From: Bacillota bacterium | GTDB lineage: Bacteria > Bacillota > Dehalobacteriia > UBA4068 | Assembly: GCA_024679955.1 (NCBI GenBank) | Contig: JAILCQ010000041.1 | Coordinates: 1-64,000, forward strand | Direction of reading: 5' to 3' | DNA length: 64,000 nucleotides | Shown: positions 28,878 to 37,577 of the stretch, piece by piece | How the letters are laid out: the number at the start of each line of letters is the position of its first letter | Position numbering within the stretch: position 1 is the first letter of the stretch | Notes under the pieces: model-generated | Databases searched by the model: none | What the model was told of the DNA's origin: nothing | The model's input: the letters and a program-made list of their open reading frames with translations, nothing else | Position numbers and translations under genes: made by a program

Positions 28878-29558
28878 ATGCAGTATGAGAACATAAAAAG
28901 GGCGGTTTTTCTCAGCCGCCCCAACCGTTTTATCGCCAATATCGAAATCGACGGCAGACCGTATCTCTGCCATGTGAAGAACACCGGCCGCTGCCGGGAA
29001 TTGCTGCTTCCCGGCGTGGACGTGGTGGTGCAAAAAGCCGGTTCTGCAGCGCGTAAGACGCCGTATGATCTGATCGGCGTATGGAAAGGGGAGCGGTTTA
29101 TCAATATCGACGCCGCCGCGCCCAATCAGGTGGTGGCGGAATGGCTGCCCGCAAGCGGTTTGTTGGCCGGCATATCCCATATCCGGCCGGAAACGGTCTA
29201 TGGCGACAGCCGTTTCGATTTCTACCTGGAATCCGCGGAGGGGCCGGCTTTTATCGAGGTAAAAGGCGTGACATTGGAAGAAAATGGCGTGGTGCGTTTT
29301 CCCGACGCGCCTACGGAGCGGGGCTGCAAGCATTTGCTGGGCCTGATCGACTGCGTCAAGCAGGGCTATGCCGCTTTTGTTATCTTCGTGGTGCAGATGG
29401 AAAACGTCCGCTATTTTGAAGCCAACGCCGCTACGGATCCGGCCTTTGCCGCGGCATTGGCCGCCGCCCATCGGGCGGGCGTCCGCGTTTTGGCCTATAG
29501 CTGCCAAGCCGGAGAATCTTCGCTGTTTTTGCATCGACCCATACCGGTAAAGCTATAG
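28878..29558 (+). CDS. sfsA: DNA/RNA nuclease (sugar fermentation stimulation protein) SfsA
   Basis: MQYENIKRAVFLSRPNRFIANIEIDGRPYLCHVKNTGRCRELLLPG, FIEVKGVTLEENGVVRFPDAPTERGCKHL. Confidence 0.95.
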   Translation: MQYENIKRAVFLSRPNRFIANIEIDGRPYLCHVKNTGRCRELLLPGVDVVVQKAGSAARKTPYDLIGVWKGERFINIDAAAPNQVVAEWLPASGLLAGISHIRPETVYGDSRFDFYLESAEGPAFIEVKGVTLEENGVVRFPDAPTERGCKHLLGLIDCVKQGYAAFVIFVVQMENVRYFEANAATDPAFAAALAAAHRAGVRVLAYSCQAGESSLFLHRPIPVKL

Positions 29559-29568
29559 CGAAAACGCC

Positions 29569-30324
29569 TTAACAAAAGTTGCCGAAAAAATCCAAGGCAA
29601 TAGAGACCAAACGATCCATTTGTCCCGGCGCGTCAAAGGTATGATTGGCGCCTTCGATTTCCACCAAGGGGGCGTCGATATGCCGGGCGAAGGAGCGGGC
29701 GTCCGCAATGGGGGCGATCTGATCCGCCGTGCCGTGTATCATCAGCATATCCGCCATATTTTTGCCAGCCTCGGCAAACAGATCGTGTTGAAGCAGATCG
29801 TCTATAAAGGCGTTGGTGATCTTCAGCGGCCGGGCATAGTCCTCGTCCAGGATGACAAAACCCTGTGCGCGCAAAAGCCGCGCCTGCTCCGGCGTTTGCT
29901 CGTCGATCATCAACTGGGCCATTTTCACCGCGGCGCAGCGCAGAACGGCTTTGCGATGGGGCCTTCCATGCTTCGACAGATGCAGCGCCAGCAGGTAAGC
30001 GCCGAAGCTGGAGCCCAGATAGGCCACGGGACTGTGAGGATACGCCCGGGAGAGATAGGATTCCACCGTATGCAGATCTTCCAGACAATTGGCCACCCGC
30101 AGTTTCGAGCCGTCCACGGGGCTGTCGCCATGGGCGGGAAGATCAAAGCTGATCCAGCCTTTGCCGCTTTTTTCCATTGCGGCGGCAAACAAACGAACGG
30201 TGGAACTGGCTTTGCTGCTGCCGAAGCCATGAATCATCAACAGTATGGGTTGTCCGTCTCCGGAAATTTGACAAGAATAGGGGATAGCATAGCCGTTGGA
30301 GCGTCGCAGATAGTGATCGGTCAT
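29569..30324 (-). CDS. Alpha/beta hydrolase
   Basis: ILLMIHGFGSSKAS, AYLGSSFGAYLLAL (GxSxG), MLMIHGTADQIAPI, EIEGANHTFD. Confidence 0.88.
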   Translation of the reverse strand: MTDHYLRRSNGYAIPYSCQISGDGQPILLMIHGFGSSKASSTVRLFAAAMEKSGKGWISFDLPAHGDSPVDGSKLRVANCLEDLHTVESYLSRAYPHSPVAYLGSSFGAYLLALHLSKHGRPHRKAVLRCAAVKMAQLMIDEQTPEQARLLRAQGFVILDEDYARPLKITNAFIDDLLQHDLFAEAGKNMADMLMIHGTADQIAPIADARSFARHIDAPLVEIEGANHTFDAPGQMDRLVSIALDFFGNFC

Positions 30325-30442
30325 ATGGATTGCGCCGGTTTTCCCCTTTGGGAGGAAACAGGGAAAAGCGCCGGCCTCCTTTCTGCAGGATATAATATCA
30401 TCATGGGATTTTGAGCAAATGCGCATGTTTGTGCTACAATGG

Positions 30443-30487
30443 CGTATAAAAAGTTCGTCGCAAGCATCATAACGCTTGCGACGAACT
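30443..30487 (-). terminator. Terminator after tRNA-Arg
   Basis: AGTTCGTCGCAAGC/GCTTGCGACGAACT 14-bp stem followed by TTTTTAT on the minus strand. Confidence 0.85.
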
Positions 30488-30563
30488 GGTGCGCCCAGCA
30501 GGACTCGAACCTGCGACCTTTTGGTTCGTAGCCAAACACTCTATCCAGCTGAGCTATGAGCGC
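30487..30563 (-). tRNA. tRNA-Arg (anticodon ACG)
   Basis: GCGCTCATAGCTCAGCTGGATAGAGTGTTTGGCTACGAACCAAA...TGGGCGCACCA. Confidence 0.93.
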
Positions 30564-30588
30564 ATTTGGCACAGCTTTATACTGTGCG

Positions 30589-30683
30589 TGGCGGAGAGCA
30601 AGGGATTCGAACCCTCGATACAGGTTTTGGCCCGTATACTCGCTTAGCAGGCGAGCGCCTTCGACCGACTCGGCCAACTCTCC
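30589..30683 (-). tRNA. tRNA-Ser (anticodon GCT)
   Basis: GGAGAGTTGGCCGAGTCGGTCGAAGGCGCTCGCCTGCTAAGCGAG... long variable arm ...GCTCTCCGCCA. Confidence 0.93.
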
Positions 30684-30712
30684 AGGCAAATTCTTTTTCA
30701 GGAAAGAAGTTT

Positions 30713-30802
30713 TGGCGGAGGAGGTGGGATTCGAACCCACGGAGCCCTCTCGGGCTCAACGGTTTTCAAGACCGTCACCTTAAACCGCTCGGACACCCCT
30801 CC
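30713..30802 (-). tRNA. tRNA-Ser (anticodon TGA)
   Basis: GGAGGGGTGTCCGAGCGGTTTAAGGTGACGGTCTTGAAAACCGT... long variable arm ...CTCCTCCGCCA. Confidence 0.93.
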
Positions 30803-31016
30803 TAAAAACGGAGTAAGCTGCATCAACTATAATACCATTCTTTCAGGGAAATGTCAATGCCCGGTAAAGGTTTTATATAAAAATTTTAATCCTCTCCGGT
30901 CTCCATCATTGCGCCGCCCAAGGAAAAGGGGCGGCGGTTGCGCGGAGATGCAAGAGGCCCGGCAGGGGCGCAAGGCCTCTGCCCGGGCGGTGCAAGCGTA
31001 TATACTTCTTTTCTTC

Positions 31017-31655
31017 TTATTCTTCCGTTTGCCGGCCGGCAAACCAGCTTTCCGCATAAGAGGCAAGCAGCGGCGCCAGCGTTTTCGGCAATACGCCGGT
31101 GGTATTGACGCAAAGATGGTAGCCTTCCTTGGCTCCCCATTTGACGGAAGAAAGCAAATCATGCTGCTTGGACCTGCCAGCATCCACTTGCTTGATCCTT
31201 TTTTGCATCTCATGGGCGGTAAGGGGCTTTTCCGCCGTTTTCTGTTCCATTTCCCGATCCATGCAGCGGCGCACCCGGGCGTCCATATCGGCATAGACGA
31301 ATAGATTAAAAGGATGCTCCTCTTCCAGAATCACGTCGGCGTTGCGGCCCACGATGATGCAATCCTGAAAAGAGGCCAATTCTTTAATGACCTGATGCTG
31401 CGCGATCAGCAAATCCGTCATGTTCCTTTGCATTGCCATCGAATAAGACAAGGTTTGGCCAAAAACGATAGGGAAGCTGGGCAATATACCGGTTTCCAAA
31501 ATATTCGCCACATAGTTTTCGTCCAATTGGCTTTTTTGCGCAATTGCCGTAATGATCTCCCTGTCATAATAAGCAAAATTGAGGATATCGGCCATTCTTT
31601 TACCGATTTCCCGGCCGCCGCTGCCAAACTGTCTACTGATGGTAATGATTCGCAT
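31017..31655 (-). CDS. Cytidylate kinase-like family protein
   Basis: MRIITISRQFGSGGREIGKRMADILNFAYYDREIITAIAQ..., CIIVGRNADVILE, ADMDARVRRCMDREMEQKTAEKPLTAHEMQKRIKQVDAGRSKQHDLLS. Confidence 0.88.
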   Translation of the reverse strand: MRIITISRQFGSGGREIGKRMADILNFAYYDREIITAIAQKSQLDENYVANILETGILPSFPIVFGQTLSYSMAMQRNMTDLLIAQHQVIKELASFQDCIIVGRNADVILEEEHPFNLFVYADMDARVRRCMDREMEQKTAEKPLTAHEMQKRIKQVDAGRSKQHDLLSSVKWGAKEGYHLCVNTTGVLPKTLAPLLASYAESWFAGRQTEE

Positions 31656-31857
31656 AATAAAACCTCCTCCAAGGATACCGTATCGTATACCGCATAGGCT
31701 TATATAATCTTTATATATTTTGTAGTGTAAGAAGAACAGCTATATTCGTAGTTTATCCGCTGAAGAATAGATTGTCAAGCGTTCGCCAAGCATACGGCCG
31801 GGAATGGATGTAGAAAAATTGCCGGCGGGAAATAAAGAAAAAAGGATCAAGTTTTTA

Positions 31858-31887
31858 TTGACATATGTCAATATTATCGTATATACT
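31858..31887 (+). promoter_or_regulatory. Candidate promoter with palindromic operator over the -35, upstream of the NifX-like gene
   Basis: Perfect palindrome TTGACATATGTCAA (31858-31871); TTGACA -35, 18-bp spacer, TATACT -10 (31882-31887). Confidence 0.6.
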
Positions 31888-31992
31888 AGAACACAGGAAG
31901 CGAATAAAGGAAAATCAAACGCATGATCGGAACGTATAACCGATATGCAAAAAGGGACCTGAAAGGCAAAAAGAAGGGTAGGGGGAATCCAT

Positions 31993-32385
31993 ATGCGTAT
32001 TGCGGTAACCTATGAAAACGGCCAGGTTTTTCAGCATTTTGGCCATAGCGAACAATTCAAAGTGTATGACATTGAGAAGGATAGCGTCGTCAATCAGAGC
32101 ATCCTGGACGCCAATGGCAGCGGTCACGGCGCATTGGCGGAGTTGCTCCATGATAATAAAGTGGACGTATTGATTTGCGGCGGTGTCGGCGGCGGCGCCA
32201 AAATGGCCCTGCAAGCGGCGGGGATCGCCCTGTATGCCGGGGTGAGCGGCGATGCGGATTCCGCGGTAAAAGCCCTGCTGGACGGGTCTTTGGATTTTGA
32301 TCCGCAGCACGAATGCGCCCATCATCAACACCATGACGGCGACTGCGGCGACCATGACTGCGGCGCTCATCATTGCCAATCCTAA
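31993..32385 (+). CDS. NifX/NifB-type dinitrogenase iron-molybdenum cofactor family protein with His/Cys-rich tail
   Basis: MRIAVTYENGQVFQHFGHSEQFKVYDIE..., VLICGGVGGGAKMALQAAGIALYAGVSGDADSAVKALLDG; tail ECAHHQHHDGDCGDHDCGAHHCQS. Confidence 0.9.
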   Translation: MRIAVTYENGQVFQHFGHSEQFKVYDIEKDSVVNQSILDANGSGHGALAELLHDNKVDVLICGGVGGGAKMALQAAGIALYAGVSGDADSAVKALLDGSLDFDPQHECAHHQHHDGDCGDHDCGAHHCQS

Positions 32386-32412
32386 TGTCCCATATAGATA
32401 TCACAATTTTTC

Positions 32413-32453
32413 AAAAGCCTTGCCGGACCGCCAACGATCCGCAAGGCTTTTTT
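32413..32453 (+). terminator. Terminator after the NifX-like gene
   Basis: AAAAGCCTTGC...GCAAGGCTTTTTT. Confidence 0.8.
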
Positions 32454-32923
32454 ATGTTATTAAAATCCATTGCTCCAATACCGTATGCGAATGCAGCGCC
32501 CAAATTTATTGGAAAGCCTATCCCATCGCTTGAATCAAGCCATGCGATCAAGACGTTTATATTTGCGACATTTTATATAGCGCTTATAGACGTCAAATCC
32601 AAGCCTATTGGGGAAGGTATATTGTGGGTTCCATCGGGGCCGGGATATGCCCGGTTTTTGAGGCGTCTTTTTTCCGTCTTTCTGGCCGTTTTTCGGATTA
32701 CCTTCTTTTTCAAATATTTAGTTTACATAATATATCTTATCGGAACTTATATATAAGGCCAGAAATGCGGCCTGCATGCAAACTTTCTATCTATCTATAT
32801 TATGGATCCCTCATAGGCATACGGCAAGATTCCCACACCCAGCGTTTGCATTTCCATAGTTCGGTTTGTTTCATTATGTTTATTCTATGAAAACGTCACA
32901 GCGCAACCGGTACCGGCCAGGCA

Positions 32924-33262
32924 TCAAAAACAGTCCGCTGGCATATACAGGACTTGTCCCGGATAAATATCCGAGCCCTTTAAACCGTTTATTTTCTTTA
33001 CTTCATATATGGCCTGCCGGATATCGCCCTGATATTGACAATTTTCCGCCACCAGCTGCCACAGGGAGTCGCCGGAACGTACCACGACCTCCGTCATGGG
33101 CGCAAAACCGTCCGTGGTTTGCGCTTCCGCTTTATCGTTGCCCCAAGGGCCGCACAACAACAGCGCCGTCAAAAATATCAGGGTCAAAAGCATATAGGAA
33201 AACGAAGATAGCCGGCGGTGATTTTTTCTCTTCGATTTTGTAGACGTCGTTTTGCGGTACAT
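32924..33262 (-). CDS. LysM-domain membrane protein, YneA-like (divergent from lexA)
   Basis: TM SYMLLTLIFLTALLLCG; LysM VVVRSGDSLWQLVAENCQ...IYEVKKINGLKGSDIYPGQVLYMP; GAGGAG RBS. Confidence 0.82.
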   Translation of the reverse strand: MYRKTTSTKSKRKNHRRLSSFSYMLLTLIFLTALLLCGPWGNDKAEAQTTDGFAPMTEVVVRSGDSLWQLVAENCQYQGDIRQAIYEVKKINGLKGSDIYPGQVLYMPADCF

Positions 33263-33281
33263 AACCACTCCTCCATTCTCG

Positions 33282-33295
33282 CGAACATTTGTTCT
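33282..33295. promoter_or_regulatory. LexA/DinR SOS box 1
   Basis: CGAACATTTGTTCT, matches Gram-positive CGAACRNRYGTTYC consensus closely. Confidence 0.85.
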
Positions 33296-33309
33296 ATAGA
33301 TATTGTAAT

Positions 33310-33323
33310 CGAATATATGTTCG
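33310..33323. promoter_or_regulatory. LexA/DinR SOS box 2
   Basis: CGAATATATGTTCG. Confidence 0.8.
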
Positions 33324-33337
33324 ATGTCAATAGTTAT

Positions 33338-33351
33338 AGAACAAATGTTTG
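33338..33351. promoter_or_regulatory. LexA/DinR SOS box 3
   Basis: AGAACAAATGTTTG. Confidence 0.8.
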
Positions 33352-33406
33352 CAAAAATTTCTTTCTTGTGGTATGATTATATAAAGAAAGCTCATGGAGG
33401 TTTGTT

Positions 33407-34036
33407 ATGACCGATTACTTGGACCTTAACCCCCGGCAAGCGCAAATCCTGGAATTCATCAAACAAAATATCAAGGCAAAGGGCTATCCCCCGTCCGTGC
33501 GGGAGATCGGCGAGGCCATCGGCCTGAGCTCCCCTTCTACCGTACAAGCGCATCTGAATACGCTGGAGAAAAAGGGCTATATCAGCCGCGGCAAATCCAA
33601 AAAACGGGCCATCGAGCTCAGCGGCGAAGCGGCCCCGGATATCCCGCCGGTACAAAAAGAAATGGTGGAGATCCCCATCGTCGGCCAAATCAGCGCCGGT
33701 TTGCCTCTTTTGGCCACGGAGAACATTGAGGACTACTTCCCTGCCCCGTTGGACTATATCCACAGCAACAAGGAGTTGTTTATCCTGCGGGTCCATGGGG
33801 AAAGCATGATCGAGGCCGGTATCTTCGACGGCGACCTGCTGATCGTGGAGAAGGCTTCCACGGCCATGAACGGCGAGATCGTGGTGGCAATGATCGAGGA
33901 CGAGGCCACGGTAAAGACCTTCTACCGGGAGGAAAACCGCATTCGTTTGCAGCCGGAAAACAGCTCTATGCAGCCTATTTACGCCATCGACGTAAAAATC
34001 ATCGGCAAGCCCATCGGTTTATACCGCCGCTTTTAG
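33407..34036 (+). CDS. lexA: Transcriptional repressor LexA
   Basis: LNPRQAQILEFIKQNIKAKGYPPSVREIGEAIGLSSPSTVQAHL, VGQISAGLPLLA (Ala-Gly replaced by SAG), RVHGESMIEAGIFDGDLLIVEK. Confidence 0.97.
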   Translation: MTDYLDLNPRQAQILEFIKQNIKAKGYPPSVREIGEAIGLSSPSTVQAHLNTLEKKGYISRGKSKKRAIELSGEAAPDIPPVQKEMVEIPIVGQISAGLPLLATENIEDYFPAPLDYIHSNKELFILRVHGESMIEAGIFDGDLLIVEKASTAMNGEIVVAMIEDEATVKTFYREENRIRLQPENSSMQPIYAIDVKIIGKPIGLYRRF

Positions 34037-34119
34037 AGGCTCTTATTTTATAAATACATACCCGTTCCTCCGTCAAAACCGTCTGCGCCGGATTTTCCCC
34101 GCCTTTTGCATACGCTGTA

Positions 34120-34148
34120 TTGACGCTGTTGCGATTTTGCAGTATAGT
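34120..34148 (+). promoter_or_regulatory. Strong sigma-A-like promoter for orphan structured RNA
   Basis: TTGACG (34120-34125), 17-bp spacer, TATAGT (34143-34148). Confidence 0.7.
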
Positions 34149-34154
34149 AGTCTT

Positions 34155-34303
34155 GACGTCAGACGTCTCTGATGAGGCACCGGTGGAAATACGGGTATTG
34201 CCGCGTCCATCACCGCCCAAGGAGGCGCCATTGAAAAGCCCGGGCATTGCTACAGTGTTCTGCTGATCGGCGGACCTGTCGGACGGCAATGTCCGGGCTT
34301 TTT
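34155..34303 (+). ncRNA. Orphan structured leader-like RNA ending in an intrinsic terminator; no downstream co-directional gene
   Basis: Promoter, potential stems (CGGTG/CACCG), TGAGGC...GGAAATAC...TGCCGCG...GGCGCCATTG...GCTACAGTG segments, terminator AAAAGCCCGGGCATTGC...GCAATGTCCGGGCTTTTT. Confidence 0.55.
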
Positions 34304-34334
34304 CATCGCCCAAAATTGTATTGTTTATATAGAA

Positions 34335-34369
34335 GAAAGGCGCAAGCGTTTCAGCGTTTGCGCCTTTTG
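34335..34369. terminator. Bidirectional terminator near the lgt 3' side
   Basis: AAAGGCGCAAGCG...CGTTTGCGCCTTTT. Confidence 0.75.
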
Positions 34370-34408
34370 CTGTGATTTTTCTGTTTCAACGCGGTTTTCC
34401 TACGCGGC

Positions 34409-35236
34409 TTACCGGCGTCCCTGGCCTTTAGAAGCGGATTTTTTCTGCGGCGGACGTTTTGCCTGTTTCCCGGCCTGTTTAAAATCGATCACCGGATTCT
34501 TCTTGATGCGGTCCAGGATCAAAACCCCGACCAGCACGCCCAGGGAGGATACCAGCATGGCCACCCGCAGCGGCCCCAGCATCAAGCTGTCGGTGCGCAG
34601 GGATTCAATAAAGAAACGGCCGCAGGAATACAAAATCAGATAGCAGGCAAAAATATGCCCATGGCGATGAGGTTGCCGTATCATCCACAGCAGGGCGAAA
34701 AACACCAGCAGATCCCAAATGGACTCATAGAGAAAGGTGGGATGATGATAGGCGCCGCCGGCATATACCTGCATGGGGATCCAGCTCCAGAAGGAATCCG
34801 CCGGGATTTCCCGGCCGTAGGCTTCCGTGTTAAAAAAGTTGCCCCAACGCCCCATGGCCTGCCCCAATACCAAAGAAGGCATAAAAATATCGGCCCATTG
34901 CAAAAACTTTAATTTGTGACGGCGGCAATAGAGGATCGCAACCAGGATGCCGGCGATGACGCCGCCGTGTATTGCCAAACCGCCATGCCAAATATACAGG
35001 GCGCTGATGGGGTCATCGGCGTACATATGCCAGCTGAAGATGACATAATACAGGCGGGCGCCAATAATAGCTGCCGGTATCAGCCACAGTAAAATGCCGT
35101 AGGTATGGTCGGTATCCAGTCCCTGTCTCTGCGTTTCCCGCAGCGCCAGAAAAATACCGATGGCAAAAGCCACGCTGATGATCAAGCCATACCAGCGAAT
35201 GTCCAATGGACCAATGGAAAAAGCAACGGGATCCAT
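34409..35236 (-). CDS. lgt: Prolipoprotein diacylglyceryl transferase
   Basis: MDPVAFSIGPLDIRWYGLIISVAFAIG, YIWHGGLAIHGGVIAG, GRWGNFFNTEAYG, HPTFLYESIWDL. Confidence 0.96.
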   Translation of the reverse strand: MDPVAFSIGPLDIRWYGLIISVAFAIGIFLALRETQRQGLDTDHTYGILLWLIPAAIIGARLYYVIFSWHMYADDPISALYIWHGGLAIHGGVIAGILVAILYCRRHKLKFLQWADIFMPSLVLGQAMGRWGNFFNTEAYGREIPADSFWSWIPMQVYAGGAYHHPTFLYESIWDLLVFFALLWMIRQPHRHGHIFACYLILYSCGRFFIESLRTDSLMLGPLRVAMLVSSLGVLVGVLILDRIKKNPVIDFKQAGKQAKRPPQKKSASKGQGRR

Positions 35237-35367
35237 ACGCCCCCTCCAATCTAAAAGGAATCCGAAAATAGAATTCTGTCCTTTTCCTGCTATTCCTGCT
35301 TTTCCTGCTCACAGGCATTTGCGAAAGCCGCCTACGTTGATAAGTGAAAAAACGGTTTCCATGCTCT

Positions 35368-37026
35368 TTATTCGATGATCGCGCCTTTATCGGCAGAAGA
35401 AACCATTCTGGCGTAGCGCTTCAGATAGCCCGTCAATCGACGCGGCGGCCGCGTAACGCCGGCGGCTTTTCTGGCGGAAATCTCCTTTTCATCCAGCAAA
35501 AGTTGGAGCCGATGGCTGGGGATGTCGATTTCGATCAAATCCCCGTCTCGCACATAGGCCAGCAGGCCGCCTGCCGCCGCTTCCGGGGAAATATGTCCGA
35601 CGCAAGCCCCTCTGGTGCAGCCGGAAAAACGCCCGTCGGTGATCAAAGCCACGTCCTTATCCAGGCCCATGCCGGCAATGGCGGAGGTGGGCGAAAGCAT
35701 TTCCCGCATGCCCGGGCCGCCGGCCGGCCCCTCGTAGCGAATGACCACCACGTCGCCGGGGCGGATGCCGCCGGCAAAAATCACCTGTATCGCCTCTTCT
35801 TCGCTGTCAAAAACCCTGGCTTTGCCTGTGTAACGCAGCATTTCCGGGGCGACGGCGCTCTGTTTCACCACAGCGCCGTCCGGGGCCAGATTGCCGGACA
35901 AAACGGCCAGCCCGCCGGTGGGCGAATAAGGGTCGTCGATGGGACGGATCACCGCCGGATCCGTTACCTTGGCCTTGGCAATGGCTTCGCCAAGGGTTTT
36001 GCCGCTTACCGTTTGCGTATCCGTATGCAGCAAACCGGCCTCGGCCAATTCATGCATGACGCCGTAAACGCCGCCGGCCCCATTCAGTTCCTCCATATGA
36101 TCATCGCCGGCCGGAGCCAAACGGCATAGATTCGGCGTTTTGCCGCTGATTTGGTTGATGATATGCAGATCCAGTTTCAAATCCGCCTCATGGGCAATGG
36201 CCATCAGATGAAGCACAGAATTGGTGGAGCAGCCCAGGGCCATGTCCACGGTCAAAGCATTTTCTATCGCCGCCTCGGTCACGATCTGCCGCGGCCGTAT
36301 ATCCTGCCGCAGCAATTCCATGACCTGCGCGCCGGCTTGTTTGGCCAGGCGCAGGCGGGCGGCGTAAACAGCCGGTATGGTGCCGTTGCCGGGCAGGGCC
36401 AGCCCCAAGGCTTCGCACAGGCAATTCATGGAATTGGCGGTAAACATGCCGGCGCAGGAACCCCAGCCCGGACAGGCCATATCCTCGCAGGCGGACAAAG
36501 CTTCCTCATCCATTTGGCCGGCTTTATAAGCGCCGACGCCTTCATAGGCGTAGTTGATATCTTTCTTGTGCCAGGCCAGCATGGGCCCGCCGGAAACAAA
36601 AATACAGGGCAAATTCAGCCGCAGGGCCGCCATCAGCATGCCCGGCACGATTTTATCGCAATTGGGTATGAATACCAGACCGTCAAAACAGTGGGCTTTC
36701 ACCATGCATTCTATGGTATCGGCGATCAATTCCCGGGAGGCCAGGGAATATTTCATGCCCTCATGCCCCATGGCCAAACCGTCGCAAATGGCGATGGTAT
36801 TGAACTCCATAGGCGTGCCGCCCCGGGAAAGCACGCCGTCTTTTGCCGCCCGGGCGATGGCGTTGAGATGTATGTGTCCTGGAACGATTTCGTTAAAGGA
36901 ATTGACAATACCGATCAAGGGACTAGCGATCTGCTCGCCGGTATACCCGTCTGCTTTCAACAGGGCCCGCTGGGGCGTTTTTTCCAGCCCCGATTTCATT
37001 TTATCGCTGTTCATATCATTGCACAT
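35368..37026 (-). CDS. ilvD: Dihydroxy-acid dehydratase
   Basis: [96 protein letters not shown]. Confidence 0.97.
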   Translation of the reverse strand: MCNDMNSDKMKSGLEKTPQRALLKADGYTGEQIASPLIGIVNSFNEIVPGHIHLNAIARAAKDGVLSRGGTPMEFNTIAICDGLAMGHEGMKYSLASRELIADTIECMVKAHCFDGLVFIPNCDKIVPGMLMAALRLNLPCIFVSGGPMLAWHKKDINYAYEGVGAYKAGQMDEEALSACEDMACPGWGSCAGMFTANSMNCLCEALGLALPGNGTIPAVYAARLRLAKQAGAQVMELLRQDIRPRQIVTEAAIENALTVDMALGCSTNSVLHLMAIAHEADLKLDLHIINQISGKTPNLCRLAPAGDDHMEELNGAGGVYGVMHELAEAGLLHTDTQTVSGKTLGEAIAKAKVTDPAVIRPIDDPYSPTGGLAVLSGNLAPDGAVVKQSAVAPEMLRYTGKARVFDSEEEAIQVIFAGGIRPGDVVVIRYEGPAGGPGMREMLSPTSAIAGMGLDKDVALITDGRFSGCTRGACVGHISPEAAAGGLLAYVRDGDLIEIDIPSHRLQLLLDEKEISARKAAGVTRPPRRLTGYLKRYARMVSSADKGAIIE

Positions 37027-37045
37027 CCTTTAAACCCAATATGTT

Positions 37046-37555
37046 TTACAGATCCGTTACCGTCAAGGGGCTCTCTTTCCCCTGCACCATGGCGATACAG
37101 CCGGAGCGGCAGATTTCCAGGATGCCGATCCGGGCGGCCAGATGGATGAATTCGTCTATCATCTGGGTGCTGTCGGTGATTTCCACCGTAACGCAATCAT
37201 CCCAAAAATCCAGGATCTTGCCGCCGAAGGAATTGATCATTTCCGTGGCTTTTGCTTTCATTTCCGCCGGGATATGCATTTTGATCAGAAGATGCTCCCG
37301 GGAGATGGCGCTTTCTTCCGGCAATAAACAAACCTTTTTTACATCGTACAGTTTGCTGAGCTGTTTCAGCACTTGTTCTCGGGTATATTCGTCTCCCCGG
37401 GAGACGATGGTCATACGGGAATATTGCTGATTTTCCGTTTCGCCCACGGTTATGCTGTCAATATTGTAGCAGCGTTTGCCAAACAAGCCTGCCACCCGGT
37501 TCAGCACCCCGGCTTGGTTGTTGACGATCATGCCCACCGTAAATTTTTCTTCCAT
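37046..37555 (-). CDS. ilvN: Acetolactate synthase small subunit
   Basis: VGMIVNNQAGVLNRVAGLFGKRCYNIDSITVGETE..., QLSKLYDVKKV. Confidence 0.95.
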   Translation of the reverse strand: MEEKFTVGMIVNNQAGVLNRVAGLFGKRCYNIDSITVGETENQQYSRMTIVSRGDEYTREQVLKQLSKLYDVKKVCLLPEESAISREHLLIKMHIPAEMKAKATEMINSFGGKILDFWDDCVTVEITDSTQMIDEFIHLAARIGILEICRSGCIAMVQGKESPLTVTDL

Positions 37556-37577
37556 GCCTGATCTATGATTCTCCTTT

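Noticed and set aside
32373-32890. Two overlapping small ORFs in the AT-rich gap after the NifX-like gene
   Set aside because: No RBS, no domain, overlap the intrinsic terminator; at most an unrecognisable relic.
34165-34205. Hammerhead-ribozyme-like CTGATGA...GAAA in the orphan RNA
   Set aside because: The sequence between the two core strings does not form a usable stem II, and stems I/III do not pair around a cleavage site.
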